NCBI GenBank assembly: GCA_021158125.1
Contig: JAGGVF010000022.1
Location: 103,975-167,974, forward strand
Origin: Candidatus Bathyarchaeota archaeon
GTDB taxonomy: Archaea; Thermoproteota; Bathyarchaeia; Bathyarchaeales; WUQV01
DNA: 64,000 nucleotides
Reading direction: 5' to 3'
Numbering within the stretch: the stretch's first letter is position 1; each line of letters begins with the position of its first letter. Below are positions 17,614 through 27,031 of this stretch, piece after piece. The notes under the pieces were generated by a model that was not told the origin of the DNA, ran no database searches, and worked only from the letters and a program-made list of their open reading frames with translations. The translations under genes were made by a program, and so were the position numbers.

Positions 17614-18499
17614 TTATGCTCCTTAAACCCCTCTTCTTCACGTAAGTTTTAATTCCTTTTAAAATTGAGTTAAAAACTTCAATTCCCTTAATTGCCAAAG
17701 CTGTTCCAACTTGAATTGCCGACGCTCCGGCCAACATGAATTCAATAGCATCTTTCCAGCTGGTTATTCCGCCACAGCCAAAAATTGGCACTTTAACTCT
17801 CTCGTAAATTTCGTAAACACATCTTACGGCGATAGGCTTTATTGCTGGTCCAGATAGTCCCCCGAACTTGTTTGCCAGTATTGGCCTCCCAGTTTTTACA
17901 TCAATCTTCATGGCTTTAACAGTATTTATTGCAGTTATGGCGTCTGCTCCAGCCTTAACGGCCGTTTCAGCCAAGTAGGCTATGTCAGAAACATTTGGGG
18001 AAAGTTTGACGAAAACAGGACAGGAAACCCTTCGCTTAACATTTTTGACAACTTCAGCCAGCAACTCTGGGTTTTGCCCTATTTCGCCCCCAGTTTTCTC
18101 AACGTGGGGGCATGATACATTAAGTTCAACAGCGTCTGCCCCCGATTTAATCGCCAAGTAGGCTGCTTCAGCATATTCCTCAGCGGAGAAACCATAGATG
18201 CTTACAATCAATGGAACTTCAACTTCACCTTTAACTTGCTTTATTTCTCGGCTGAAAGCCTTAATTCCAGGATTTGGAAGCCCCATGGCGTTGATTAATC
18301 CGCAGTTAACTTGAACTACTGTGGGGTTATTATATCCCCTTCTGGGCTTAAGCCCAACAGACTTTGTTATTAATCCTCCAGCTCCAGCTTCAGCAACTCT
18401 AATGAGGCTTTCAGCTGTCATACCTAAAACTCCAGCGGCAAGTAAGACTGGATTTCTAAACTTTAAGTTTGCAATTTCAACTTGAAGATTAACCAACAA
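17582..18499 (-). CDS. pyrD: Dihydroorotate dehydrogenase, class 1B catalytic subunit
   Basis: This 305-residue TIM-barrel flavoprotein makes orotate in pyrimidine synthesis. It begins LQVEIANLKFRNPVLLAAGV. It contains GGLITKSVGLKPRRGY, INAMGLPNPG, the catalytic-loop ELNVSCPHV with Cys near residue 130 (as in class 1 enzymes), VFVKLSPNV, and the FMN-phosphate part GGITSWKDAIEFMLAGASA. Class 1B is indicated by the adjacent pyrK. There is no membrane anchor, so the complex is cytoplasmic. The other pyrimidine genes are not in the window. Confidence 0.95.
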   Translation of the reverse strand: MLVNLQVEIANLKFRNPVLLAAGVLGMTAESLIRVAEAGAGGLITKSVGLKPRRGYNNPTVVQVNCGLINAMGLPNPGIKAFSREIKQVKGEVEVPLIVSIYGFSAEEYAEAAYLAIKSGADAVELNVSCPHVEKTGGEIGQNPELLAEVVKNVKRRVSCPVFVKLSPNVSDIAYLAETAVKAGADAITAINTVKAMKIDVKTGRPILANKFGGLSGPAIKPIAVRCVYEIYERVKVPIFGCGGITSWKDAIEFMLAGASAIQVGTALAIKGIEVFNSILKGIKTYVKKRGLRSINEIVGLSHSL

Positions 18500-18585
18500 C
18501 CTTCCCTTTTCAGTAAAAGTTATTCAGTTCTTCAAATAAAGGTTAGGAATAGTAAGCTGAGAAAAGCGATGATGGAGATGAAAAA

Positions 18586-19803
18586 TTGAAAGCAACAATA
18601 ATCGAATGCCCATTTGCAGTTCTAGCATTCAACGAGAAAAACGAAATAGTCGGAAAAATTCTGTTCCCAAAAGACCCTAAAAAAGCGGCTAAAAAACTCT
18701 TTGAAATCGAAAAGGGAAAACTTCTAAAGGAAATTCGCATTTTAGTTGAAGAGTTAAAGGCTAAAGGTTACAGTCATTTCATAATGGAAAGTAAAGCCCT
18801 CGCAGAGGCCTTAAAAGAAGAGTTAGGATTAGAAACTGAAACAGTCGTCTCATCAAAGGCAGGAGAATCCTTACGTGAAAATATGGAAGAATTCGCTTTA
18901 AAATTAGGCTTTGTTGAAAAGCCTGAACAATTAAAAATCTGGATTCATAAAGTTACGGTTGAACTCACGAAAATAAGAGTTAAAGAAGCAGTGGAAAAAC
19001 GAGATTTGCTTGCAGTTCACGCTATAAACACGATAGACGATATAGACAAGACAACAAACCTATTCATGGGAAGAATAAGAGAATGGTACAGCCTCCACTT
19101 CCCAGAACTAAACAAACTAGTTGAACAACATGAAACCTATGCAAGATTAATTTTAAACTTAGGCGGAAGAGAAAACTTCTCCACAGAAAAACTGGTAGAA
19201 CTGGGAATATCAAAGACAAAAGCCGAAAAAATAGTTAACGCAGCTGAAACTTCAATGGGCGCCTCCTTCACAGAAGAAGACTTCAAAGAAATAAAGGCTT
19301 TATGCAAAACAACCCTCGAACTTTACCAAAGAAGAAAAGAACTGGAAAAATACCTGGAGAAAACCATGGATGAAGTTGCCCCAAACATAAAAGCCTTAGT
19401 GGGCGCCCTGCTCGGCGCAAGACTAATCGCCTTGGCAGGCAGCCTAGAAAACTTGGCGAAAATGCCTGCGAGCACAATACAAGTTTTAGGAGCTGAAAAG
19501 GCGCTTTTCAGAGCTCTAAGAACAGGTTCACGGCCACCAAAACACGGAATAATCTTCCAACACACGTTTCTACGAGAAGCAAAAAAATGGCAAAGGGGGA
19601 AAATAGCCAGAGCCCTAGCTGGAAAACTGGCAATAGCAGCGAGAACAGACGCATACAGCGGAAAGTATATAGGAGATACGTTAAAAATCGACCTAGAAAA
19701 GAGAATTAACGAAATAAAGGAAAAGTATAGTGAACCTCCACGAAGAGCTTATAGGCCTAAAAAACACTTTGGAAAGAGGAGAAAGAAACGTGGTAGAAGT
19801 TAA
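18586..19803 (+). CDS. C/D box RNP scaffold protein Nop5 (Nop56/58 family)
   Basis: This 405-residue core protein of the box C/D RNA-guided 2'-O-methylation complex bridges L7Ae-bound RNA and fibrillarin. The TTG start follows GATGGAGATG. The N-terminal domain (about 1-120) is followed by a coiled coil with [13 protein letters not shown] (the conserved NOSIC region), then the Nop domain with [20 protein letters not shown] and [20 protein letters not shown] (about 298-317). A basic tail ([13 protein letters not shown]) ends the protein. It overlaps fibrillarin by 14 bases, the standard archaeal pairing. Confidence 0.96.
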   Translation: MKATIIECPFAVLAFNEKNEIVGKILFPKDPKKAAKKLFEIEKGKLLKEIRILVEELKAKGYSHFIMESKALAEALKEELGLETETVVSSKAGESLRENMEEFALKLGFVEKPEQLKIWIHKVTVELTKIRVKEAVEKRDLLAVHAINTIDDIDKTTNLFMGRIREWYSLHFPELNKLVEQHETYARLILNLGGRENFSTEKLVELGISKTKAEKIVNAAETSMGASFTEEDFKEIKALCKTTLELYQRRKELEKYLEKTMDEVAPNIKALVGALLGARLIALAGSLENLAKMPASTIQVLGAEKALFRALRTGSRPPKHGIIFQHTFLREAKKWQRGKIARALAGKLAIAARTDAYSGKYIGDTLKIDLEKRINEIKEKYSEPPRRAYRPKKHFGKRRKKRGRS

Positions 19804-20479
19804 ACCGCACCCAGAATTTCCGGGCATATACTGGGCAATAACAGAAGATGGATCCAGAAAGCTGGCAACCAAGAATTTGGCTCCGGGAAAAACTGTCTAC
19901 GGAGAACGCCTAATACGTTTTAAAGGCGTAGAATATCGCCTCTGGGACCCTTATAGAAGCAAGTTGGCAGCTGCAATTCTGAAAAATCTGAAAACTGTTC
20001 CAATAAAGCCCGGCGATAAAGTTTTGTATTTGGGGGCGGCTTCGGGCACGACTGCAAGCCACGTTTCAGACATAATAGGCGAAAAGGGGCACGTCTACTG
20101 CGTTGAATTTGCGGCTAGGGCAATAAGAGAACTTGTAAACAATGTCTGCGCTTTCCGTTCAAATATGTCTCCAATACTTGAGGATGCTAGAATGCCCGAA
20201 AGATACGCAATGATAGTTGAAAAAGTAGATGATATTTACTGTGACATCGCCCAGCCTGAACAAGCAAAAATTCTAGCTGACAACGCTCAGCTATACCTAA
20301 AAAGCAATGGATGGATAATGTTAGCGATAAAAGCTCAAAGCATAGACGTAACAAAAGAGCCTTCTGAAATTTACAAACTTGAAATTGAAACTTTGAAGGA
20401 GAGAGGCTTCGAAATTAAAGAGGTAGTTCATTTAGAGCCATACGACAAAGCCCACGCAATGATTGTAGCCAAATTTTAA
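19790..20479 (+). CDS. flpA: Fibrillarin-like rRNA/tRNA 2'-O-methyltransferase
   Basis: This enzyme methylates ribose 2'-OH at sites chosen by C/D guide RNAs. The GTG at 19790 is chosen as start: it follows GGAAAGAGGAG at good spacing and gives the usual [15 protein letters not shown] beginning. A longer GTG frame opens at 19730. The SAM site is [17 protein letters not shown] (about 79-95). [13 protein letters not shown] and the acidic [14 protein letters not shown] follow, then [12 protein letters not shown] with the catalytic Lys. It is co-transcribed with Nop5. No C/D guide RNA is recognisable nearby. Confidence 0.95.
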   Translation: MVEVKPHPEFPGIYWAITEDGSRKLATKNLAPGKTVYGERLIRFKGVEYRLWDPYRSKLAAAILKNLKTVPIKPGDKVLYLGAASGTTASHVSDIIGEKGHVYCVEFAARAIRELVNNVCAFRSNMSPILEDARMPERYAMIVEKVDDIYCDIAQPEQAKILADNAQLYLKSNGWIMLAIKAQSIDVTKEPSEIYKLEIETLKERGFEIKEVVHLEPYDKAHAMIVAKF

Positions 20480-20585
20480 ACGTTAAAAGAAATATATGTA
20501 CGTTTGGATACTGTAATAATCTTCTAGAATAAAAGCTAACTTTATATGAAACGCTGACAAATTTTTCTTGTTTAGGGAGAAGCGC

Positions 20586-21527
20586 TTGAGTAGAAAGGAA
20601 ATTTTAGAAGAAGCAGAGTCAATTCTTGAAAAGGCCGGATTTAACATATCAAACAGATGCTGCTCTAGGCCAAGCTGCTTCGACTTTGCAGCTAGAAAAG
20701 AGAATCTACTGACATTCGTCAAGGTTCACGTAAATATTGGAAGCGCCTCTCTGAAAGATGCCTCCGAACTACTAGTAATAACCGAAAACTTCAATGCAGC
20801 CCCGCTTTTAATAGGAGAGAAAAACCGTGACAAACCCCTCGAAGACGACACCGTATATTCGCGATACAACATTTACGCGGTGAATGCAAAAACTCTAAGA
20901 GATGTTGTTTTAAACGGATTACATCCACTCGTTGAAGCCGGACCGGGCGGATACTACGTGCAAATTAACGGTGAACTTATAAGACAAAGAAGGCAGAAAC
21001 TCGGCTTGTCAATAGGTAAACTTGCGGAGATGATAGGAGTATCAAGAAGAACTCTTTATGGATATGAAAATGAAATGGCAAAAGCGTCAGTTTCAACAGC
21101 GTATGCCTTAGAGTGGATACTTGGAGCCCCAGTAGTTGAGCCGATAAACATATTCAAACCGCCCACGGGGAAGAAAAGTTTTCTAGCAGCCGCCAAGAGA
21201 ATAATTTCAGAGCACTGCTTTCTGAAAAAAATCTTCAAGAAATTCACCCAATTCAATTTTAAAATTACACAGGTGAAGAGGGCGCCTTTCGATTTCATAG
21301 CAAGTGTTCCGAGGGAAAACATGAAAATTCTGGGGGGAGTATCATTGGGCAAAGAAACCAGAATAGAACGGAGAGCTGAGGAAATAATCAGCGTAAGCAA
21401 AGTGGCGGACGCCCAGCCGATTTTTATAACTGGGGATAACAACTCATTAAGCAATAAAATACCTGCATTTAACCCTAAAGAACTTGAAAAAATAGAAAAT
21501 CCAGACGATTTTCTCTCAGTTTTGTGA
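20586..21527 (+). CDS. Archaeal XRE-type HTH regulator with N-terminal nuclease-fold-like domain
   Basis: The TTG at 20586 is preferred because TTAGGGAG lies at good spacing before it; the frame can be extended to 20568. The first about 125 residues are a conserved archaeal domain with SNRCCSRPSCFDFAA and the LVITENFNAAPLLI segment. The helix-turn-helix lies at about 135-190 (RRQKLGLSIGKLAEMIGVSR, then LYGYENEMAKASVSTA). The C-terminal part (about 200-313) repeats a similar alpha/beta layout. This family is widespread and usually single copy in archaea, with unknown targets. Four bases separate its stop from the convergent RNase HII gene. Confidence 0.85.
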   Translation: MSRKEILEEAESILEKAGFNISNRCCSRPSCFDFAARKENLLTFVKVHVNIGSASLKDASELLVITENFNAAPLLIGEKNRDKPLEDDTVYSRYNIYAVNAKTLRDVVLNGLHPLVEAGPGGYYVQINGELIRQRRQKLGLSIGKLAEMIGVSRRTLYGYENEMAKASVSTAYALEWILGAPVVEPINIFKPPTGKKSFLAAAKRIISEHCFLKKIFKKFTQFNFKITQVKRAPFDFIASVPRENMKILGGVSLGKETRIERRAEEIISVSKVADAQPIFITGDNNSLSNKIPAFNPKELEKIENPDDFLSVL

Positions 21528-21531
21528 CAAA

Positions 21532-22194
21532 CTAGAAAAGTTTCTCTTGTTTGGATTTGGCCTCACTTTTCAATCTTTTAGCTGGTTTCCAGCTTTTTCT
21601 AACAAAATCTGGATAAGCTCCATATTTTTTGATGCATTTTTCAAGGAACTCTACAGTTTTCGGATCTGTAATGTATCCGCATCCAACTTCGCCGTACTCC
21701 CTTTTTATTTTCTCTATTGCCTTATCCCTTTCAACTTTGGCTATTATTGAAGCCGCCGAAACTATGGGATATTTTTTGTCCGCCTTATGTTCGGAGATTA
21801 TGTTAACTTTAAATTTGAGGCGTTCAAGTATGTGCTGTTTAAACCTTTCAGCCAACGTGTCGGAAGCGTCTACATAGGCTATGTCCGGCCTCAATTCCTC
21901 TATAACTTTAGCCATAGCGTGGGCCTCAAGCCTATTCAACTTATGAAGTTTCCTACCAAAATTCACTACCCTGTCAATTTCAGAAGGAGAAAGCTTAATA
22001 ACATGCCATTTTAAAGCTGTTCTCTTGATTTCTTCAGCTAACTTTTCCCTTCTTTTAGGAGAGAGAAGCTTAGAATCTTTAACTCTTAAATTAACTAATT
22101 TCTGTAAGTCTTCTTTTCTCATCAGTACTCCTGCTATTACCAGAGGCCCTAAGACTGAACCTCTTCCAGCATCGTCAACCCCTGCCACAAGCAT
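21532..22194 (-). CDS. rnhB: Ribonuclease HII
   Basis: This 220-residue enzyme removes RNA from RNA/DNA hybrids and single ribonucleotides from DNA. The active-site strand is GVDDAGRGSVLGPLVIAG near the N-terminus. The usual DEAGRG appears as DDAGRG, a conservative change in the metal site. Further acids are in AYVDASDTL (about 115-123) and EHKADKKYPIVSAASIIAKV (about 138-157), which holds the third conserved Asp region. The C-terminus is Lys-rich. The THEP1 gene precedes it by four bases, so the two are probably one transcript. Confidence 0.93.
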   Translation of the reverse strand: MLVAGVDDAGRGSVLGPLVIAGVLMRKEDLQKLVNLRVKDSKLLSPKRREKLAEEIKRTALKWHVIKLSPSEIDRVVNFGRKLHKLNRLEAHAMAKVIEELRPDIAYVDASDTLAERFKQHILERLKFKVNIISEHKADKKYPIVSAASIIAKVERDKAIEKIKREYGEVGCGYITDPKTVEFLEKCIKKYGAYPDFVRKSWKPAKRLKSEAKSKQEKLF

Positions 22195-22198
22195 GTTT

Positions 22199-22759
22199 TT
22201 AACCTTCAGATTCAGCCTTTCCCCTCAAAACTATGAGTATTCTTTCGGTAATAAGTTTGTGCAGCGTGCTTCTGTTTTCAAGAGTTACCTCGAAAATTTC
22301 TGAGTCTTCCCTATTCTTCAAGTAGTTTATAAGTTGATGTCTCGCCCTAGAATGGACGGTTCCAATTACGGGTTTGTTACTTTCTAGCGCATTTTTTACT
22401 GCCTCTATGAAAGCTTGGGAGTATAGTTCCATTGGTCCAATTTCATCTATGGTGATAACGTCGGCTTTCCTTAAAGCTTCCAATATTGCCTTAACTCCAA
22501 CAGAGTTTAAGTCCTCGAGGTTCACCCTGTACTTCCCTACTTTGGGGCCGACAGGCTGATTCACATGTGCAAGCCAACCTTTCCTGCCAGTTGTTAGGTC
22601 TAAAATTTCAAAGCCTACTCTTGATCCTCCTTTGCGGGCTTCCCTGCTTAGCATTCCTCCGACAATGTAATTTTTAGCCTTTAAGTCCTCGACAACCCGA
22701 AGTAAAACGGTGGTTTTTCCAACTCCGGGTCTACCAGTAACGAAGAAAACTCTTTTCAA
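22199..22759 (-). CDS. THEP1-family nucleoside-triphosphatase
   Basis: This 186-residue P-loop NTPase has Walker A GRPGVGKTT (9-17) and Walker B VITIDEIGPMEL (about 100). GGMLSREARKGGSRVGFEIL is the family signature after Walker A. VIGTVHSRARH lies where family members have the sensor region. Members hydrolyse NTPs slowly; their cellular role is unclear, and links to RNA or nucleotide metabolism have been suggested. It precedes rnhB by four bases and probably shares its transcript. It is divergent from trm1, with 65 bases for both promoters. Confidence 0.92.
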   Translation of the reverse strand: MKRVFFVTGRPGVGKTTVLLRVVEDLKAKNYIVGGMLSREARKGGSRVGFEILDLTTGRKGWLAHVNQPVGPKVGKYRVNLEDLNSVGVKAILEALRKADVITIDEIGPMELYSQAFIEAVKNALESNKPVIGTVHSRARHQLINYLKNREDSEIFEVTLENRSTLHKLITERILIVLRGKAESEG

Positions 22760-22824
22760 CTAACTCTCCCATACTATTTGTCTAATGTTTAAATGATTTA
22801 ACTCTTTAAAATGGTTGAAAGGAC

Positions 22825-24045
22825 TTGACAAGAGAAACTGTAAAATTGTCATTTGATTTTCCCACAGTGTGGATTAACGAAGGAAAAGTCAGAGTGCTTG
22901 TTCCTAAACTTGAGGCTTTTGTGGAAAAGCCTGGAGATTACGCTCCTTCTAAGGCTCCAGTTTTTTATAATCCAGTTATGGAGATGAATCGTGATTTTGC
23001 AGTAATCGCCTTACAAGTTTATCAGAAAGAGGTTGGAAGAGGCCTTCATGTTTGTGAGCCTCTTGCCGGATGCGGCGTCAGAGGAATTCGCTTCGCAGTT
23101 GAAGTTGAAGGTGTAGAGAGGGTTATTTTAAATGATATAAATCCGAAGGCATTTGAACTCATAAAATTTAACGTCAAAGAAAATAGGCTTGAAGACAAAG
23201 TTATAGTCCAAAACGTGGATGCTAACTTTCTGCTCAGCAGTTATGCGGCTCCAAAGAAAAGGTTTGATTACATAGATATAGACCCCTTTGGCTCTCCAGC
23301 CCCTTACATAGATAGTTCGGTTAGGGCTCTCAGAAGCGGAGGCCTCCTCGCCCTAACTTCAACAGATTTAGCACCGCTTTGCGGCGTTCACCCTAAAGCT
23401 TGTATACGAAAGTATGGGGCTAGACCGCTTAGAACCGAGTACTGCCAAGAACTTGCAGTAAGAATACTGTTAGGCAGCCTAGCTAAAACCGCAGCAAAAC
23501 ATGACGTCGGAATAAAACCAGTTTTCAGCTATTACGCCAACCATTATGTTCGAGTATACGCCAGAATGTTCCACGGAGCAAGAAAAGCTGATAAATCACT
23601 CAAAGAAGTAGGCTACGTTTACCATTGCTTCAAATGTTTCCACCGAGAAACAGCTAAGGGGCTTTTCAATCTAGAAAAGAAGAAATGTCCAAAATGCGGA
23701 GAAAAAATGAGCGTGGCTGGTTCACTCTGGATAGGAAAACTTGTAGATAAAGAGTACTGTGAAAAGTTAGTTGAAGAACTTAGCAAAAGAAGAGAGCTTA
23801 AAAATGGAAAAAGGATGAGGAAAATTCTAAACTTAATCATTGAAGAAGTTGACGGCCCTCCAACTTACTTTGATGTTGGAGAAATTTCCGACAAATTTGG
23901 ATGCTTAACTCCGTCGCCGAGAAAAGTTGTTGCCAAACTTCATAAGGAAAGATTCTTTGCATCCTTAACCCATTTTAAAAGCACCGGAATAAGAACTGAT
24001 GCTCCTTCTGAAAGAGTAATTGAAATAATTAAAGAATTGGGGTAA
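22825..24045 (+). CDS. trm1: tRNA (guanine26-N2)-dimethyltransferase Trm1
   Basis: This 406-residue SAM-dependent enzyme makes N2,N2-dimethylguanosine at tRNA position 26. NPVMEMNRDFAVIAL and EPLAGCGVRGIRFAVE are the SAM-binding part. YIDIDPFGSPAPYID (about 150-164) is the catalytic Trm1 motif. A zinc-binding set, CFKCFHRE with CPKCG (about 268-295), is in the C-terminal domain, which ends in a wHTH-like segment. A TTG start is used. Length is typical for archaea. Confidence 0.95.
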   Translation: MTRETVKLSFDFPTVWINEGKVRVLVPKLEAFVEKPGDYAPSKAPVFYNPVMEMNRDFAVIALQVYQKEVGRGLHVCEPLAGCGVRGIRFAVEVEGVERVILNDINPKAFELIKFNVKENRLEDKVIVQNVDANFLLSSYAAPKKRFDYIDIDPFGSPAPYIDSSVRALRSGGLLALTSTDLAPLCGVHPKACIRKYGARPLRTEYCQELAVRILLGSLAKTAAKHDVGIKPVFSYYANHYVRVYARMFHGARKADKSLKEVGYVYHCFKCFHRETAKGLFNLEKKKCPKCGEKMSVAGSLWIGKLVDKEYCEKLVEELSKRRELKNGKRMRKILNLIIEEVDGPPTYFDVGEISDKFGCLTPSPRKVVAKLHKERFFASLTHFKSTGIRTDAPSERVIEIIKELG

Positions 24046-24048
24046 AGT

Positions 24049-24924
24049 CTAGTCAAGAATTTTCTCATAAACTATCTCTGTATCCTCCTTTTTGAATCCC
24101 AACTGCTCAAACGCATGAACTACCGGTTGATAATTACATGAAAAGGCATAAACCTTCTTTATTCCACTTTCTTTGCAGAACGTCTTCAAAAACTTCAACA
24201 TATCAACCGCACTTTCAAAGTTTCCGTCGATGTAGCATATCTGAATTGAATTTTCCCGCCAAGCACGACTGGTTTCATCGTCAATTAAAGTTAAACCAAG
24301 AACTTCGCCGTTCAACTCCGCTTTGATGCAGCCTTTATTCTCCACAAAACGTTTGACCTCCTTTTTGTCGAGGGAAATCCAAGTGAAAAGCCTGGTGTAG
24401 AGGCCGTGAGATTTCTTAAAGCATTCAGAAGTTTGCAGATAAAGCCATATTTTATCTAAGTCCTCATTTTCTGCCCAACTTGAGAAACTGCTGGATTCAG
24501 CTTCTAAATTTTCATTTTCCCATTCAAGAAAAGTTGCAACTGGCTTGAAACCAAGTTTTTCCAAGGCTTTTTGAGCTGGAATATTTGTGGATTCTGTGAC
24601 CAATCTAGCTTTTCTAGCTCCTTTTTCAGCCGCAAATTCTAGGCATTTCCTGGTTATTGCCGTGATTACTCCTCTTCTTCTATATTCTGGGTGAGTTCTT
24701 GCCCCTCTCAGCCAAGCTTCTCCTTCTTTGATTATAACGACGTTAGTGATTCCAACAGGTTTTCCATCCATGACTCCAACAAAAATTTTCCCAGAGGGGT
24801 CTTTAATCCATTTGTCCCAAACTTCAGGTATGTAATCTCCCCACTCCCAAGTTTTCCGACAGAAACTTAAAACAGCCTCCTTATCTTCAGGTTTTGCTTC
24901 TCTAACCAAGATTTTCTGGTTCAT
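24049..24924 (-). CDS. GNAT-family N-acetyltransferase
   Basis: This 291-residue protein has an N-terminal GNAT domain (about 5-130) with the acetyl-CoA loop RTHPEYRRRGVITAITRKCL and ESTNIPAQKALEKLGFK. The second half (about 160-290) has a weaker GNAT-like pattern ending YQPVVHAFEQLGFKKEDTE, so this looks like a tandem-GNAT protein in which only the first site has an obvious CoA loop. The substrate is unknown. Its stop is four bases from the convergent trm1 stop. Confidence 0.85.
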   Translation of the reverse strand: MNQKILVREAKPEDKEAVLSFCRKTWEWGDYIPEVWDKWIKDPSGKIFVGVMDGKPVGITNVVIIKEGEAWLRGARTHPEYRRRGVITAITRKCLEFAAEKGARKARLVTESTNIPAQKALEKLGFKPVATFLEWENENLEAESSSFSSWAENEDLDKIWLYLQTSECFKKSHGLYTRLFTWISLDKKEVKRFVENKGCIKAELNGEVLGLTLIDDETSRAWRENSIQICYIDGNFESAVDMLKFLKTFCKESGIKKVYAFSCNYQPVVHAFEQLGFKKEDTEIVYEKILD

Positions 24925-25050
24925 TTCAGCAATCCTCCGATTTCAACTTGCACATCTGAATTGTAAGTTTATTTTAAATTGCACTACAATAATTTTTATA
25001 GGCGATAGCTCTAAATTACATTTCTCAGTTTAAACTTTCAGGTGAAATCG

Positions 25051-25869
25051 TTGGAAAAGAAAGTTGGAAGAACGCCTGTAGTGCACGATGAGTTTTCTAA
25101 CTGTTTTTTGAAAATGGAATGTGAAAATCCTTCGGGAAGCCATAAGGATAGGGAAACCCTCCATCTAATAGAAAAGTTTGGCTGGGACAAACATTACATA
25201 ATAGCTTCAAGCGGCAATGCAGGAATATCTCTCGCCTATTGGATGCGGGAAAAAGCTGTAGTTCTCGTTCCAGAAATAACTCCTAAGGAAAAAATTGAGG
25301 CTATCCAAAGTTTAGGGGCTGAAGTGATTGTTAAAGGAAGATATTACTACGAATCCTACATGCTTGTTGAGAAAATAGCTAGAAATAAGGGGTTAATCAA
25401 CATTTCACCCTGTTTTGTTGACAGATGGCGAGGGGATATACCAATAAGCTATGAGTTGAAGGATTTAAAGCCAGACTATATTTTCGTCCCTTCTGCAAAT
25501 CATACACTGGCTCTAGGAATAGCCCACGGATTCCAAGAAATGAAGATGAAAGGACTAATTGAAAAAACTCCAACTGTAATCTCATGCGTCTTACCAAATC
25601 ATCCCTTTGTCGAGTTTACCAAAGACATAGAAGAGAAATACAAGAAGATTTTTAATTCAATTTACACGTTTGGAGGAAAAGGGAAAAATCTTAGAAGAGA
25701 ATTTCTGAATTTCCCGTTTACAAAAGTCGAGTCAACATTAAACTTGGATGAGGTATTAGAACTGTGCAAAAAATATTCTCAATTTGACCCCGCTGTTTCA
25801 CTTGCAATCTATTTGTCTAAACAATACAAAGGATTAAAAGTTGTAATTGCTACCGGAGTTAAAAGATAA
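25051..25869 (+). CDS. Threonine synthase-like PLP-dependent enzyme (short form)
   Basis: This is a fold-type II PLP enzyme. The PLP lysine is in GSHKDRETL (about residues 31-39), followed by IIASSGNAGISLAYW (phosphate and substrate loop) and VPEITPKEKIEAIQSLGAEV. The start TTG 25051 is chosen because AGGTGA (25040-25045) precedes it; GTG 25042 is an alternative. At about 272 residues it is shorter than normal threonine synthase, with a reduced C-terminal part. Substrate could be O-phosphohomoserine, O-phosphoserine or another amino acid. No threonine pathway gene is adjacent. It is probably not an intact classical ThrC. Confidence 0.75.
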   Translation: MEKKVGRTPVVHDEFSNCFLKMECENPSGSHKDRETLHLIEKFGWDKHYIIASSGNAGISLAYWMREKAVVLVPEITPKEKIEAIQSLGAEVIVKGRYYYESYMLVEKIARNKGLINISPCFVDRWRGDIPISYELKDLKPDYIFVPSANHTLALGIAHGFQEMKMKGLIEKTPTVISCVLPNHPFVEFTKDIEEKYKKIFNSIYTFGGKGKNLRREFLNFPFTKVESTLNLDEVLELCKKYSQFDPAVSLAIYLSKQYKGLKVVIATGVKR

Positions 25870-25997
25870 CTTGACTTTTGAAAGGTTTGTATACTCCAAA
25901 GGCTAGTGGAAGGCGAGGACGATTTAATGAGAGACGATAATTCCGAGAACATTAATTTAATTGAATGCTTCGCTAAACCAGGTGTGATGACAGAATT

Positions 25998-26522
25998 ATG
26001 AAGAAGGTTGAACCTGAAACCAAAGTATTTGCTGAAGGCGTTATAGTAATTGCTCTAACTGTGATTCTTAAGGATGTTTTACCACCTATTTATCGACTTC
26101 CTCAGGGTGGCTCTGTAAGTGCAGGCGGTATGGTTCCTCTACTTTGGTTTTCGCTGAGGAGAGGTTTGCGTGCTGGTTTAGAGGCATCAACCGTGTATGG
26201 TTTAATTCATATGGCAATGCCGGGAAGCTATATTGTTGATCCCATTCAAGCATTACTTGATTACCCTATAGCTTATGCTGCTTTAGGCTTGGCCGGAATG
26301 TTCAAAAAATACCCATTAGTTGGGGTTGGAGTAGGAATAGCCGGCAGATTCTTGGCTCACTTTACTTCTGGAGTCTGGTTCTTTTGGGAATACGCCGGCG
26401 CCATGAATCCAATGCTATACTCGGCTATTTACAATGGAGGCTATCTTCTTATAGAGTTAATTATGAGCGAAATAATCATTTTCATCCTTGCAAAGAGACG
26501 ATTACTCGAAATTTATCTCTAA
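25998..26522 (+). CDS. Energy-coupled thiamine transporter ThiT-like S component
   Basis: This 174-residue membrane protein has six helices and resembles ThiT, the thiamine-binding subunit of ECF transporters. The substrate-site region is conserved in pattern: LDYPIAYAALGLAG, then GRFLAHFTSGVWFFWEYAG, MNPMLYSAIYNGGYLLIEL. The ATPase and T subunits are not in the window, so it would share a common energising module. The 5' leader (25870-25997) shows no recognisable TPP riboswitch. A GGTGTGATGA stretch lies just before the start. Confidence 0.8.
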   Translation: MKKVEPETKVFAEGVIVIALTVILKDVLPPIYRLPQGGSVSAGGMVPLLWFSLRRGLRAGLEASTVYGLIHMAMPGSYIVDPIQALLDYPIAYAALGLAGMFKKYPLVGVGVGIAGRFLAHFTSGVWFFWEYAGAMNPMLYSAIYNGGYLLIELIMSEIIIFILAKRRLLEIYL

Positions 26523-26628
26523 GCACGCGCCTCCCCCTTTTTCCTTAGTGTGAAGAAAAGTAGTTTAACCTAGATTCGAAAAGTTTACTAATCTTTAATT
26601 ATGTTTATGCAAAAGAGGAGATGCAAGC

Positions 26629-26991
26629 TTGTACGTAGTTGATGCTAATTCAGTTAGAGAGTTTGAACTAAAGAAGGAACATGCAAAAGGGGTTAAGGTA
26701 AAGTATCTTTTGCATGCTGGCATCGGAGCTAAACGCATTCAACTTAGATTATTTACGATTGATGTAGGAGGCTATACCCCATTTGAAAGTCACGAGCATG
26801 AACATGAAGTTTTCATATTAAAGGGGAAAGCAAAAATTTATGGTGAAAACTGTGTCTTTTTAGCTAAGCCTGGAACAGCAATATTCATTCCATCATTTGA
26901 AAAACATAAAATAGAAAATGCTGGCGAGGAGCCTCTAGAGTTCCTATGCACCAAAGAAACAAGCGAAATTCCGGAAGAACTCAAAAGCTAA
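26629..26991 (+). CDS. Small cupin-domain protein
   Basis: This 120-residue single cupin barrel has a metal-binding His cluster in HEHEHEVFILKGKAKIY (about 54-70) and PGTAIFIPSFEKHKIENAG in the second motif, with the last His ligand. The TTG start follows GAGGAG. Such small cupins bind metals and may act as isomerases, dioxygenases or sensors; the ligand cannot be told here. It stands alone between ThiT and a membrane protein. Confidence 0.85.
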   Translation: MYVVDANSVREFELKKEHAKGVKVKYLLHAGIGAKRIQLRLFTIDVGGYTPFESHEHEHEVFILKGKAKIYGENCVFLAKPGTAIFIPSFEKHKIENAGEEPLEFLCTKETSEIPEELKS

Positions 26992-27031
26992 ATATACACT
27001 ATAAAATGTTAAGCATATTAGCCAATCGAGA

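Noticed and set aside
25870..25997. Possible TPP riboswitch before the ThiT-like gene
   Set aside because: The leader has GAGAGACG and a GTGATGA stretch, but none of the conserved TPP aptamer blocks in the correct order.
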